In this document: in pieces, positions 1-6,536 of the stretch
Layout: every line of letters begins with the position of its first letter
How positions within the stretch are numbered: the first letter of the stretch is position 1
Source: CAYTET01 sp964436975
Lineage (GTDB): Bacteria; Bacillota_I; Bacilli_A; Erysipelotrichales; Erysipelotrichaceae
NCBI GenBank assembly: GCA_964436975.1
Contig: CAYTET010000069.1
Location: forward strand, 1 to 8,161
DNA: 8,161 nucleotides
Direction of reading: 5' to 3'
Notes under the pieces: generated by a model
What the model saw: only the letters and a program-made list of their open reading frames with translations
Databases searched by the model: none
Told to the model about the DNA's origin: nothing
Position numbers and translations under genes: made by a program

Positions 1-287
1 TGTTTTTCCTCTGTGAGCGGCTGGGCCTGGCCTTTTTCATCCAGGTAATGGCTGATCAGGCCCAGCGCCAGATCAATCAGCAGGATCATCCAGATATAAG
101 TCTTCGCTCCGGCCAGTTCATTGGTTCCAATCGCATCGATAATACGGCTGAATAAGATCAGATGGACATAGGGCTGAAGGCCTTTGACCAGCGAATTGAC
201 AATTATCTTTTCTTTCAGTCGGCCGCCGGGCCGGTCCATCATCTTGAGCAGGACGTTATTCCGCCGCCAGTAATCCGCTATTCTCAT
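1..287 (-). CDS. ABC exporter subunit, N-terminal part (partial, runs off left edge)
   Basis: The open frame starts at ATG 287-285 and stays open to the window edge, giving 95 complete codons. The protein begins MRIADYWRRN. A basic, polar first 35 residues leads into hydrophobic stretches around residues 37-50 (GLQPYVHLILFSRIIDAIG) and 62-76 (YIWMILLIDLALGL), as in the first membrane helices of type IV (ABCB-like) exporters. The start is supported by a strong AAAGGAGA ribosome-binding site at 300-293, six bases from the ATG. The start lies inside the preceding ABC gene, overlapping it by 32 bases in another frame, so translation is probably coupled. By position and character this should be the partner half of a heterodimeric exporter with the 256-2106 product. 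No nucleotide-binding domain is visible because the gene is cut off, so family assignment rests on context and hydrophobicity. The substrate is unknown. Confidence 0.75.
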   Translation of the reverse strand, partial: MRIADYWRRNNVLLKMMDRPGGRLKEKIIVNSLVKGLQPYVHLILFSRIIDAIGTNELAGAKTYIWMILLIDLALGLISHYLDEKGQAQPLTEEK

Positions 288-2106
288 TGCTGTCTCCTTT
301 CTGCCGGTAATACTGGCTCTGGACTTCAAACATGCGGGCGTATTCCCCTTTGATTTTCATCAGCTGGTCATGACTGCCCCGCTCAATAATGACTCCTTTT
401 TTCAGAAACAGGATCTCATCGCAGAAACGGGTGGATGCCAGCCGGTGCGAGATGAATAATGAACTGCATTCCGCCGTATACTGCTGATAGCGCTGGTACA
501 TCTGGCTTTCAGCCAGCGGATCAAGGGCCGCCGTCGGCTCATCCAGAATAAGCAGCCGGCAGGGCCGGTACAGCGCCCGGGCCAGCATCAGCTGCTGGGT
601 CTGACCGCCGGAAAGCATTATCCCGTCTTTATCCATGGTCCGGCCCAGATGTGAATTGATGTCCTGCGGCAGGCTGGCTATTTTCTCATCCAGACCGGCT
701 TTATGCAGGGCCAGCCGGACCCGGCTTTCATCCAGCTGGTCGGCGGCCAGGCAGGCCACATTTTCCGCCACGGTAGCCTCGATGATCTTAGTATCCTGGA
801 AAACAGCCGCCAGCAGGCTGATATACGGCTGCTGGCTGAGCTGCTGCAGGTCGGTGCCGTTTATCAGAATGCGGCCGGATGTCGGCTTGTAAAAACCGCA
901 GAGCAGCTTGACAATGGTGCTTTTGCCGGCGCCATTGATTCCCACAAGAGCCAGCCGCTGCCCGCATGCAATGTGGAAACTGATTTGACTCAGAACATCC
1001 TGGTCACTGTTTTCATAGCGGTAGCTGACCTGATCGAAGACAACATCCAGGCCACGGCCATCATCTTCAAGGGCCGCTTTTTCGTCGACGGTATCATTAT
1101 TTGAGTAAGTGTCCAGATAATAGCGCAGCTGGTTGACCAGCAGGCTGTTTTCATTCAGCAGCGACCAGATATCCGAAATAGATATAAAAGCGGTGCCATA
1201 ACTGCTTATGACATTAAGATAAAGAACAAATGAAGCCACATCCATGCCGTTAACGACCCGGCTGAGCAGGTATATATAGCAGACCGCATCCTGAACAAAC
1301 TGCAGAAGCAGGCCGATAGTGTCATAAAGCGTGTACAGCTGATTCTGTTTTTCAACAATATGGCGCAGCTTTTCATTGTTGCGGCGGTATAGGTTGCTGA
1401 GCCAGCTGTGCATATTGTAAAGTCTGATATCCTTGCCGGCGGCCGGCTTGCGGATGGTCCGGTTGAAATAGTGATTGGTAATATGAGCGGTGGCCAGCTC
1501 ATCCTTGCTGGAAATCTCATAGCGCAGCACCATGCGGAAAGACAGCAGTTTCAGGGCTGCCACCGCCAGCAGCAGGGCCGTCATCCACCATTCCATTCGG
1601 CCGATAATAAAGCTGTAGACAATGACCTGGCCGACAGCCACAGCCAGAACCGTGGTATTGTGAATAATCCCTTCCAGCCCCTGCTGATTGCTGCTTAGAC
1701 TTTCTGATCCCTTGTTCAGATCTTTCTTGAATTGAAGGCTTTCGACCGTCTGCAGATCAAGGTTGATGACATCCCAGTTCTGCTGGTGGATAAATTTATT
1801 GCAGCGCAGCCTGATATACTGCATGCTGTTGCGGGCTGTATAATAACTGCTGCCGGCTAAAACCAGGGCATAGCCGGCAAAAACAGCCAGCATCTGCCAG
1901 CCGTAATCCGACAGGGCCATCCCGGCAGTCAGACAGGAAATTACATAAGCCGGCACCAGGGCACCGGCCAGCGGAACCAGAATGCCGAAAAATGTTTCAA
2001 TTGCCTGATTAAAGATCAGGGAACGGTCAAAGTGCCACATTTCGCGCATGACAAAGCCGATATTGGAAATAATCGAATGGAAAGCTCTGTTTTCTTTAGT
2101 TGTCAT
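256..2106 (-). CDS. ABC exporter subunit (fused membrane and ATPase domains)
   Basis: This 616-residue half-transporter has an N-terminal membrane domain fused to a C-terminal nucleotide-binding domain. It would sit in the cytoplasmic membrane and use ATP to export a substrate. Hydrophobic segments lie near residues 35-60, 70-88, 150-168, 172-190, 260-282 and 288-310, fitting six helices. In the ATPase domain I see the aromatic A-loop around Y362/Y364, Walker A GINGAGKST (389-397), Q-loop Q437, signature LSGGQ (498-502), Walker B LLILDEP (518-524) with catalytic E523, D-loop ALD and H-loop H554. All catalytic residues are intact, so this is a competent ATPase half. Length is normal for the family. 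The next gene overlaps its 3' end by 32 bases and looks like its partner. ATG 2106 is the only start codon after the in-frame stop at 2139-2137. A GGGAG lies 12 bases upstream, which is too far to be convincing. Peptide, drug or lipid export are all possible; nothing nearby identifies the substrate. Confidence 0.93.
   Translation of the reverse strand: MTTKENRAFHSIISNIGFVMREMWHFDRSLIFNQAIETFFGILVPLAGALVPAYVISCLTAGMALSDYGWQMLAVFAGYALVLAGSSYYTARNSMQYIRLRCNKFIHQQNWDVINLDLQTVESLQFKKDLNKGSESLSSNQQGLEGIIHNTTVLAVAVGQVIVYSFIIGRMEWWMTALLLAVAALKLLSFRMVLRYEISSKDELATAHITNHYFNRTIRKPAAGKDIRLYNMHSWLSNLYRRNNEKLRHIVEKQNQLYTLYDTIGLLLQFVQDAVCYIYLLSRVVNGMDVASFVLYLNVISSYGTAFISISDIWSLLNENSLLVNQLRYYLDTYSNNDTVDEKAALEDDGRGLDVVFDQVSYRYENSDQDVLSQISFHIACGQRLALVGINGAGKSTIVKLLCGFYKPTSGRILINGTDLQQLSQQPYISLLAAVFQDTKIIEATVAENVACLAADQLDESRVRLALHKAGLDEKIASLPQDINSHLGRTMDKDGIMLSGGQTQQLMLARALYRPCRLLILDEPTAALDPLAESQMYQRYQQYTAECSSLFISHRLASTRFCDEILFLKKGVIIERGSHDQLMKIKGEYARMFEVQSQYYRQKGDSNENSGLLAAE
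294..298 (-). promoter_or_regulatory. Ribosome-binding site of the second ABC subunit
   Basis: AGGAG, within AAAGGAGA on the minus strand, lies six bases before ATG 287-285 and inside the coding region of the upstream ABC gene. This fixes the start of the partial gene at 287 and shows that the second subunit is translated from its own strong site despite the 32-base overlap. Confidence 0.85.
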
Positions 2107-2112
2107 GCAGTC

Positions 2113-2140
2113 ATTATACTCCCGTCTTTTATTTGCTCAA
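2113..2140 (-). promoter_or_regulatory. Predicted sigma-A promoter of the ABC exporter genes
   Basis: On the minus strand, TTGAGC (2140-2135, four of six matches to TTGACA) is separated by 16 bases from a perfect TATAAT (2118-2113). The -10 box ends only six bases before the ATG at 2106, so transcription would start at or next to the start codon. The -35 lies within a palindrome TTGCT-CA-AGCAA (2133-2144) that could be an operator, though this is speculative. Confidence 0.5.
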
Positions 2141-2151
2141 GCAAGCGCTGG

Positions 2152-2181
2152 TTGCATAACCGGTCTTTATTGTTTTATAAT
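2152..2181 (+). promoter_or_regulatory. Predicted promoter of the tRNA-Arg gene
   Basis: A perfect TATAAT at 2176-2181 lies 14 bases before the first base of the tRNA, a normal distance for a short 5' leader removed by RNase P. The best -35 candidate is TTGCAT (2152-2157), which matches only the TTG of the consensus with an 18-base spacer. The -10 call is the solid part. It is back to back with the minus-strand exporter promoter, and the two -35 boxes are 11 bases apart. Confidence 0.6.
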
Positions 2182-2195
2182 ACCAATGCTGACCT

Positions 2196-2272
2196 GTCTT
2201 CGTAGCTCAGCTGGATAGAGCATACGCCTTCTAAGCGTACGGTCGAGCGTTCGAGTCGCTCCGAGGACACCA
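2196..2272 (+). tRNA. tRNA-Arg, anticodon TCT (reads AGA)
   Basis: The 77 bases fold into a complete cloverleaf. The seven-pair acceptor stem is GTCTTCG (2196-2202) with CGAGGAC (2262-2268), including one T-G wobble. The D-arm is GCTC/GAGC with G18-G19. The anticodon stem is TACGC/GCGTA around loop CTTCTAA, which places anticodon TCT at 2230-2232. The T-arm is GAGCG-TTCGAGT-CGCTC. The discriminator is A2269, followed by an encoded CCA (2270-2272). A20 in the D-loop and C35 in the anticodon agree with arginine identity. It is the only plus-strand gene in the window, lying between a divergent ABC exporter and the convergent typA. Confidence 0.97.
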
Positions 2273-2279
2273 TTCACAA

Positions 2280-2304
2280 AAAAATCCGGTTCAGCCGGAT
2301 TTTT
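2280..2304. terminator. Bidirectional rho-independent terminator between tRNA-Arg and typA
   Basis: AAAAATCCGG (2280-2289) pairs perfectly with CCGGATTTTT (2295-2304) around the five-base loop TTCAG. Both strands have a T-run after the GC core: TTTTTATTTT on the plus strand, and seven or more T on the minus strand from the A-run beginning at 2278. It lies eight bases after the tRNA CCA end and 10 bases beyond the typA stop, so it can end both convergent transcripts. Confidence 0.9.
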
Positions 2305-2314
2305 ATTTTGTGGA

Positions 2315-4162
2315 TTAGTCTTCTACCGGATCGTCCGGTGCAATGGCATCCTGCTTTTTCAGCTCGCGGAAATGCGCCTTGCGGTCGAGTTCAGTCAGAT
2401 AGCGTTTTCTCAGCCGGATAGCGGCCGGAGTAACTTCGACCAGTTCATCATCATTGATGAAATCAAGGGCAAATTCCAGGGTAAGCTGAATCGGCGGAAC
2501 CAGTTTTTCCGCCTCATCGGCGCCTGTTGATCTGATGGCCGTCATATGCTTGGCTGTGGTGGGATTGACCTTCATATCCATATCCCTGGCGCATACGGCT
2601 ACTATCATGCCTTCATAAACCGGCGTCTGCGGACCGATGAAGAAACTCCCTCTTTCCTGCAGATTCCAGATGGCATAGGTCATGGCCGTACCGCTGGCAT
2701 TGGAGATCATTACCCCGTTGCGGTGATTGTCTATTTCACCCATGTAAGGCTCATAATCCTTAAACTCCCGGATCAGGGTCCCTTCGCCGCGGGTCATATT
2801 AATAAAGACCTGGCGGTAGCCGATCAGGCCGCGGGTTGAAACATCAAATTCGATGGAAACGTAATTGTTCTTTTCCGAAATGTTGACCATCCGGCCCTTG
2901 CGCAGATTCAGCGTGGTGATGACATCGCCCTGATACTGGGCCGGCACCTCGCAGATGACCTGCTCAACCGGCTCGTAGCGCTTGCCGTTGACAAACTTGT
3001 AGATGACTTCCGGCTTGGAAACAGCCAGCTCGTAGCCTTCCCGGCGCATCTGCTCGATCAGAATAGACAGATGAAGCTCACCGCGGCCGGACACCTTAAA
3101 GGTATCGGTAGTGGCGGTCGGTTCGACTTTCAGTCCGACATTTGATTCCAGTTCCTTATCCAGGCGCTCCTTAAGATTGCGCGAGGTCACATACTTGCCG
3201 GACTGGCCGGCAAAGGGTGAAGTGTTGACCATAAAGTTCATGGACATGGTCGGCTCATCAATATGTATCGGCGGCATCAGTTCGACATGGTCGACATCAC
3301 ACAGCGTGTCGCCGATCATAACGTCTGAAATACCGGCAATGGTCACAATTTCTCCGGAAGGAGCTTCATTGACCGAGATCCGCTTCAGACCCTGGTAAAT
3401 AAACAGCTTTGTGATCGTGCATCTGGACTGGGTGCCGTTCTGGCGGGCCAGAATGGTCTGCTCGCCGGTTTTCAGCGTGCCCTTGTAGATGCGGCCGATG
3501 CCTAAACGGCCGATGTATTCATCATACGAAAGATTGGATATCTGCATCTGCAGCGGTTCGCTGTCATAATCAGGATACGGCTTGGTGTAGTTGATAATCG
3601 TTTCAAACAGCGGGATGATGCCGTTGTCAGGATCTTCCACATTCTTCTTGACGATGCCGTCGCGGGTTACGCCGTAAAGAATCGGGAACTCCACCTGCTC
3701 ATCAGTGGCATTCAAAGCGAAGAACAGCTCGTAGACTTCTTCGATTACTTCCTTAATCCGGGCATCCTTTTTATCAATCTTGTTTATCAGCAGAATCGGC
3801 CGCAGTCCTAATTCAAGGGATTTCTGCAGCACGAAGCGGGTCTGCGGCATCGGTCCTTCGGCCGAATCGACCAGCAGAATAACCGTATCTACCGTCTTGA
3901 TAATCCGCTCAACCTCACTGGAGAAATCAGCATGCCCCGGAGTATCGACGATATTGATTTTATAGTCTTTATAGAACACGGAGCAGTTCTTTGAATAAAT
4001 CGTAATGCCTCTTTCCCGCTCCAGTTCATTGGAATCCATAATCTGGGCTACTTCTTCTGAAGGCTTGAGTGCTCCGGACTGATCCAGAAAAGCATCAACC
4101 AAGGTGCTCTTACCGGCATCAACGTGAGCGATAACAGCCAGGTTTATAATTTTTTGTTTAAA
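2315..4162 (-). CDS. typA: TypA/BipA ribosome-associated GTPase (start codon unresolved)
   Basis: This is a translational GTPase of the TypA/BipA family, which binds 70S ribosomes and supports ribosome assembly and stress or cold adaptation. Numbering from the expected first residue, I see G1 AHVDAGKST (12-20), G2 RGIT (51-54), G3 DTPGH (73-77) and G4 NKID (127-130). The EF-G-like domains include SGRGELHL. The BipA-specific C-terminus has RGLIGYR (444-450), LQERGSFFIGPQTPVYEGMIV (about 501-521) and DDELVEVTPAAIRLRKR near the end. About 615 residues is normal for the family. The frame is homologous back to KQKIIN, with AAA at 4159-4157. The codon where ATG is expected (4162-4160) is TTT, and upstream there is no ATG, GTG or TTG in frame before a stop at 4198-4196. 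The downstream TTG at 4102 would delete the P-loop, so it is not the start. The gap at 4204-4213 makes a local assembly fault likely. The TAA stop is followed by a shared terminator. Confidence 0.95.
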   Translation of the reverse strand, partial: FKQKIINLAVIAHVDAGKSTLVDAFLDQSGALKPSEEVAQIMDSNELERERGITIYSKNCSVFYKDYKINIVDTPGHADFSSEVERIIKTVDTVILLVDSAEGPMPQTRFVLQKSLELGLRPILLINKIDKKDARIKEVIEEVYELFFALNATDEQVEFPILYGVTRDGIVKKNVEDPDNGIIPLFETIINYTKPYPDYDSEPLQMQISNLSYDEYIGRLGIGRIYKGTLKTGEQTILARQNGTQSRCTITKLFIYQGLKRISVNEAPSGEIVTIAGISDVMIGDTLCDVDHVELMPPIHIDEPTMSMNFMVNTSPFAGQSGKYVTSRNLKERLDKELESNVGLKVEPTATTDTFKVSGRGELHLSILIEQMRREGYELAVSKPEVIYKFVNGKRYEPVEQVICEVPAQYQGDVITTLNLRKGRMVNISEKNNYVSIEFDVSTRGLIGYRQVFINMTRGEGTLIREFKDYEPYMGEIDNHRNGVMISNASGTAMTYAIWNLQERGSFFIGPQTPVYEGMIVAVCARDMDMKVNPTTAKHMTAIRSTGADEAEKLVPPIQLTLEFALDFINDDELVEVTPAAIRLRKRYLTELDRKAHFRELKKQDAIAPDDPVED

Positions 4163-4203
4163 TAAATATACTTTGCAAATAAACCCAAATACTCTTTACT
4201 TTT

Positions 4204-4213
4204 NNNNNNNNNN
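4204..4213. other. Assembly gap (10 N)
   Basis: Ten undetermined bases lie between the phosphodiesterase and typA. A round number of 10 often means a gap of unknown size. The 44 bases to its left (4160-4203) are very AT-rich and contain no usable typA start or ribosome-binding site, which puts the contig end itself in doubt. Confidence 0.97.
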
Positions 4214-4250
4214 CCACCCCTTTTTAATAAAACCGTTTTGTATTATAACA
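4214..4250 (-). promoter_or_regulatory. Predicted typA promoter (extended -10) and leader with SD-like sequence
   Basis: On the minus strand just after the phosphodiesterase stop there is TGTTATAAT (4250-4242), an extended -10 (TGn plus perfect TATAAT). No good -35 is visible, which extended -10 promoters tolerate. Transcription would begin near 4235. The leader then reads into AAAAAGGGG (4225-4217), a Shine-Dalgarno-like element right before the assembly gap. This suggests the true typA start was close behind it. Confidence 0.5.
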
Positions 4251-4256
4251 TATCCA

Positions 4257-4718
4257 TTACAAATATTTTCGCTCAGTTTTAAGCCGGCCCCGGGAATCGA
4301 TGTTGATTATCATGTACCCGGGCTTGGAAAGATCCCGGTTGTAATACAGCGAGCCGGGGTTCAGCAGATGGATTCCGTCAACGTAGCGGTCATCATAGGC
4401 ATGGGTATGGCCATATAAAACGACGGTGCAGTCGTTGGCCTTGGCCAGAGCCGCCAGATTCTTGCGGCGGTCAATTGATGAGACCTTATGCGAATGCGTC
4501 ATATAGAAGCGGATGCCGCCATATTCTAAAACCCGGTCATTGGGAAAATCATTGTAATAGTCGTTATTGCCTTTGACGCAGACTAGCTGCGGAAACAGCC
4601 GGCTGTCACTGGTAAGGTCCCCGCAGTGCAGAAAAGCCGCCGCATCCGGATTAGCGGCTAAAACCATATTGACATTCTCGTCATATCCGTGGGAATCACT
4701 CATCAGTACTATCTTCAT
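4257..4718 (-). CDS. YfcE/MJ0936-family metallophosphoesterase
   Basis: This 153-residue cytosolic protein is a compact calcineurin-like phosphoesterase that would hydrolyse phosphodiesters with a two-metal centre, usually Mn. The metal ligands are all visible: D8 and H10 in SDSHG, D34 in HCGDLTSD, N51 in KGNND, H75 in MTHSH, and H104 and H106 in LYGHTHAYDD. The length is typical of the YfcE/MJ0936 group, which has no extra domain. Members cleave model substrates such as bis-pNPP, but the physiological substrate is generally unknown. ATG 4718 has a modest AAGG eight bases upstream. The gene begins 39 bases after uvrC with no terminator between, so it is probably the last gene of the mutS2-uvrC unit. 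I avoid a gene symbol because orthology to E. coli yfcE within this broad family cannot be judged here. Confidence 0.92.
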   Translation of the reverse strand: MKIVLMSDSHGYDENVNMVLAANPDAAAFLHCGDLTSDSRLFPQLVCVKGNNDYYNDFPNDRVLEYGGIRFYMTHSHKVSSIDRRKNLAALAKANDCTVVLYGHTHAYDDRYVDGIHLLNPGSLYYNRDLSKPGYMIINIDSRGRLKTERKYL

Positions 4719-4757
4719 GTTTTCGACCTTGCGCCTTAGTATAGCAATCCTGCCGTT

Positions 4758-6536
4758 TCATTTCAAGATTTCTTTTTGCGGATCGTGCAGGCTGCTGTAG
4801 ACAACGGCCGCTTCTTTCGGCCCGATTACTCCGGCAATCTGGGCCTGATCAGCTTCCTGCAGCTTTTTGACCGAACCGAAGTGATTCAGCAGTTTTTTCT
4901 GGCCGACCGGCCCCAGACCGGCAATATCATCCAGCAGTGAATGAGCCATATTCCGGCTGCGGAGCTTTTTATGATAGGTAATGGCGAAGCGGTGCACTTC
5001 ATCCTGCATTCTGGTCAGCAGGAAAAACAGCGGTGAATCCCGCTGGATCGCTACCGCCTGCAGCTCCTCATCCAGCATGACGCTGGTCTGGTGCCGCTCA
5101 TCTTTGGCCAGGCCCATGATCTTGATATCCAGTCCCAATTCGCTTTTGACGGCACTGGCCGCATGAATCTGGGCTGCGCCGCCATCGACAATTATAATAT
5201 CCGGCAGCAGGCTGTTTTCAGCCACCGCCTTCTGCAGCCGCCGGTACAGCACTTCCTGCATGTTGGCGAAATCATCGCCGCCGTTGTGGACTTTGTAGAG
5301 CCGGTAATCCTTTTTGGAAGGCAGCCCGTCATAGTAGACAACCATGGCGCCGACGGCCAAACTGCCGGCCGTATGTGAATTATCAAACAGCTCAATCCGG
5401 TGCGGGGTAACGCCGCTTATTTCAGCCAGCTGGTCCAGCGACTTGTCCAGTCCCTGCTGGCGGCGGTCAATCACCTCAAATTTCTGCTCCAGGTTTATGC
5501 GGGCGTTTTCCAAGCCCATGGCAATCAGCTTGCGCTGGGCGCCCCGGCGGGGCTGATGGATCTTCACCTGCAGGTTCTCACTCAGAGCCTGATAGTCAGC
5601 TGCCGGATCATATTCCAGCAGCAGGATATCCGGCAATAGATTCTTCTGATAATACTGCATCAGAAAAGAGACAAAGACATCTTCGGGATCACCATACAGC
5701 GGCTCTAAAGCAAGGTGGCGGGCCAACAGCCGGCCGGCGCGGATCAGCAGACCGACAATTGAAATATAGCCTTTGTCCACATAATAGACAAAAACATCGG
5801 CATCTGTGCGGTTGTCATATATAATCTCCTGGCTGGAAGTGACATGGCTGATTGATTCGATGAGGTTCTGGTATTTCTGCGCCTGCTCAAACTGCAGGGC
5901 CGCGCTGGCCTGGTCGCGCTGGCGGACCGCATCAGCTATCATCTCCGAAGCATCACCTTTTATAAAGCGGACAATCTTTGAAACCAGCTCCTTGTATACC
6001 TGGGGATCAATTTCATATTCACAGGGGCCAAGACACTGGCCGAGATGATAATACAGGCATACCTTATGACCCATGTTCCGGCATTTGCGCAGCGGATACA
6101 TTTTATTGAGAAGGTCAACAATCTGCCGGGCGCTGCCGGCAACCGGATAGGGCCCGAAATAGCGGGCCTTCTTTATTTTCTTGGCATCACGGACAACGGT
6201 CAGGGTGGGATACTGCTCATACGTCAGCCGGATATAGGGATAGCTGGAGCCGTCGATCAGGGAGATATTATACATCGGCCGGTATTTCTTTATCAGGTTA
6301 AACTCCAGCAGCAGGGCTTCCTTTTCGCTGTTGGTGACAATGTAATCGAAATCAGCAATATCGGCTACCAGCCGGGTCGTCTTCAGATCATGGGTTCCCA
6401 CAAAATACTGGTTGACCCGGTTTTTTAGTTTCTTGGCCTTGCCAACATAGATTATCTGGCCGTCTTTATCCTTCATCTGGTAGCAGCCGGGCTGCAGGGG
6501 CAAGGTCGCCAGTTTGGCCTTTAAAGCGTCATCCAT
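4758..6536 (-). CDS. uvrC: Excinuclease ABC subunit C
   Basis: UvrC is the nuclease of nucleotide excision repair: with UvrB on damaged DNA it makes both the 3' and 5' incisions. The 592-residue protein has all expected parts. The N-terminal GIY-YIG nuclease domain has GCY at 17-19, IYVG at 29-32, R40, and E78 in LLLEFN, for the 3' cut. Four cysteines follow (C152, C160, C168, C172), matching those that bind an iron-sulphur cluster in E. coli UvrC. The UVR motif that contacts UvrB is at about 201-229. The RNase H-like nuclease for the 5' cut includes D385 (FDNSH), D451 (IVDGG) and H515 (DEVHRF). The C-terminal helix-hairpin-helix region is at about 534-583 (IAGLGPVGQKKLLNHFGS). Length is normal and no key residue is missing. 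The ATG overlaps the mutS2 stop as TGATG, and AAGGGG lies 11 bases upstream inside mutS2, so translational coupling is likely. Confidence 0.98.
   Translation of the reverse strand: MDDALKAKLATLPLQPGCYQMKDKDGQIIYVGKAKKLKNRVNQYFVGTHDLKTTRLVADIADFDYIVTNSEKEALLLEFNLIKKYRPMYNISLIDGSSYPYIRLTYEQYPTLTVVRDAKKIKKARYFGPYPVAGSARQIVDLLNKMYPLRKCRNMGHKVCLYYHLGQCLGPCEYEIDPQVYKELVSKIVRFIKGDASEMIADAVRQRDQASAALQFEQAQKYQNLIESISHVTSSQEIIYDNRTDADVFVYYVDKGYISIVGLLIRAGRLLARHLALEPLYGDPEDVFVSFLMQYYQKNLLPDILLLEYDPAADYQALSENLQVKIHQPRRGAQRKLIAMGLENARINLEQKFEVIDRRQQGLDKSLDQLAEISGVTPHRIELFDNSHTAGSLAVGAMVVYYDGLPSKKDYRLYKVHNGGDDFANMQEVLYRRLQKAVAENSLLPDIIIVDGGAAQIHAASAVKSELGLDIKIMGLAKDERHQTSVMLDEELQAVAIQRDSPLFFLLTRMQDEVHRFAITYHKKLRSRNMAHSLLDDIAGLGPVGQKKLLNHFGSVKKLQEADQAQIAGVIGPKEAAVVYSSLHDPQKEILK

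Noticed and set aside
2196..2272. tRNA-Arg as an integration (attachment) site for a mobile element
   Set aside because: The tRNA is intact, no direct repeat of its 3' end was seen elsewhere in the window, and no integrase, transposase or phage gene is present.
4081..4162. TypA could instead be a tetracycline-resistance ribosomal protection protein (TetM-like), given KIIN and AHVDAGKST
   Set aside because: The body of the protein has TypA-specific signatures (MDSNELERERGIT, RGLIGYR, LQERGSFFIGP, VYEGMIV, DDELVEVTP) and a length near 615 residues. TetM has a different domain IV and C-terminus.
4230..4240. AAAAC/GTTTT inverted repeat downstream of the phosphoesterase as a terminator
   Set aside because: The stem has only one GC pair and no room for a proper loop, so it would not make a stable terminator hairpin. 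It lies in the presumed typA leader.
4173..4418. Open frame on the plus strand crossing the N run
   Set aside because: It reads through undetermined bases and lies antisense to the phosphoesterase. It has no ribosome-binding site or recognisable product.
5091..6428. Several plus-strand open frames of 60-130 codons antisense to uvrC, with others opposite typA, mutS2 and the ABC gene
   Set aside because: They are shadows of real genes in codon-biased, GC-balanced sequence. None has domain character or a convincing ribosome-binding site, and the opposite-strand proteins are unambiguous.
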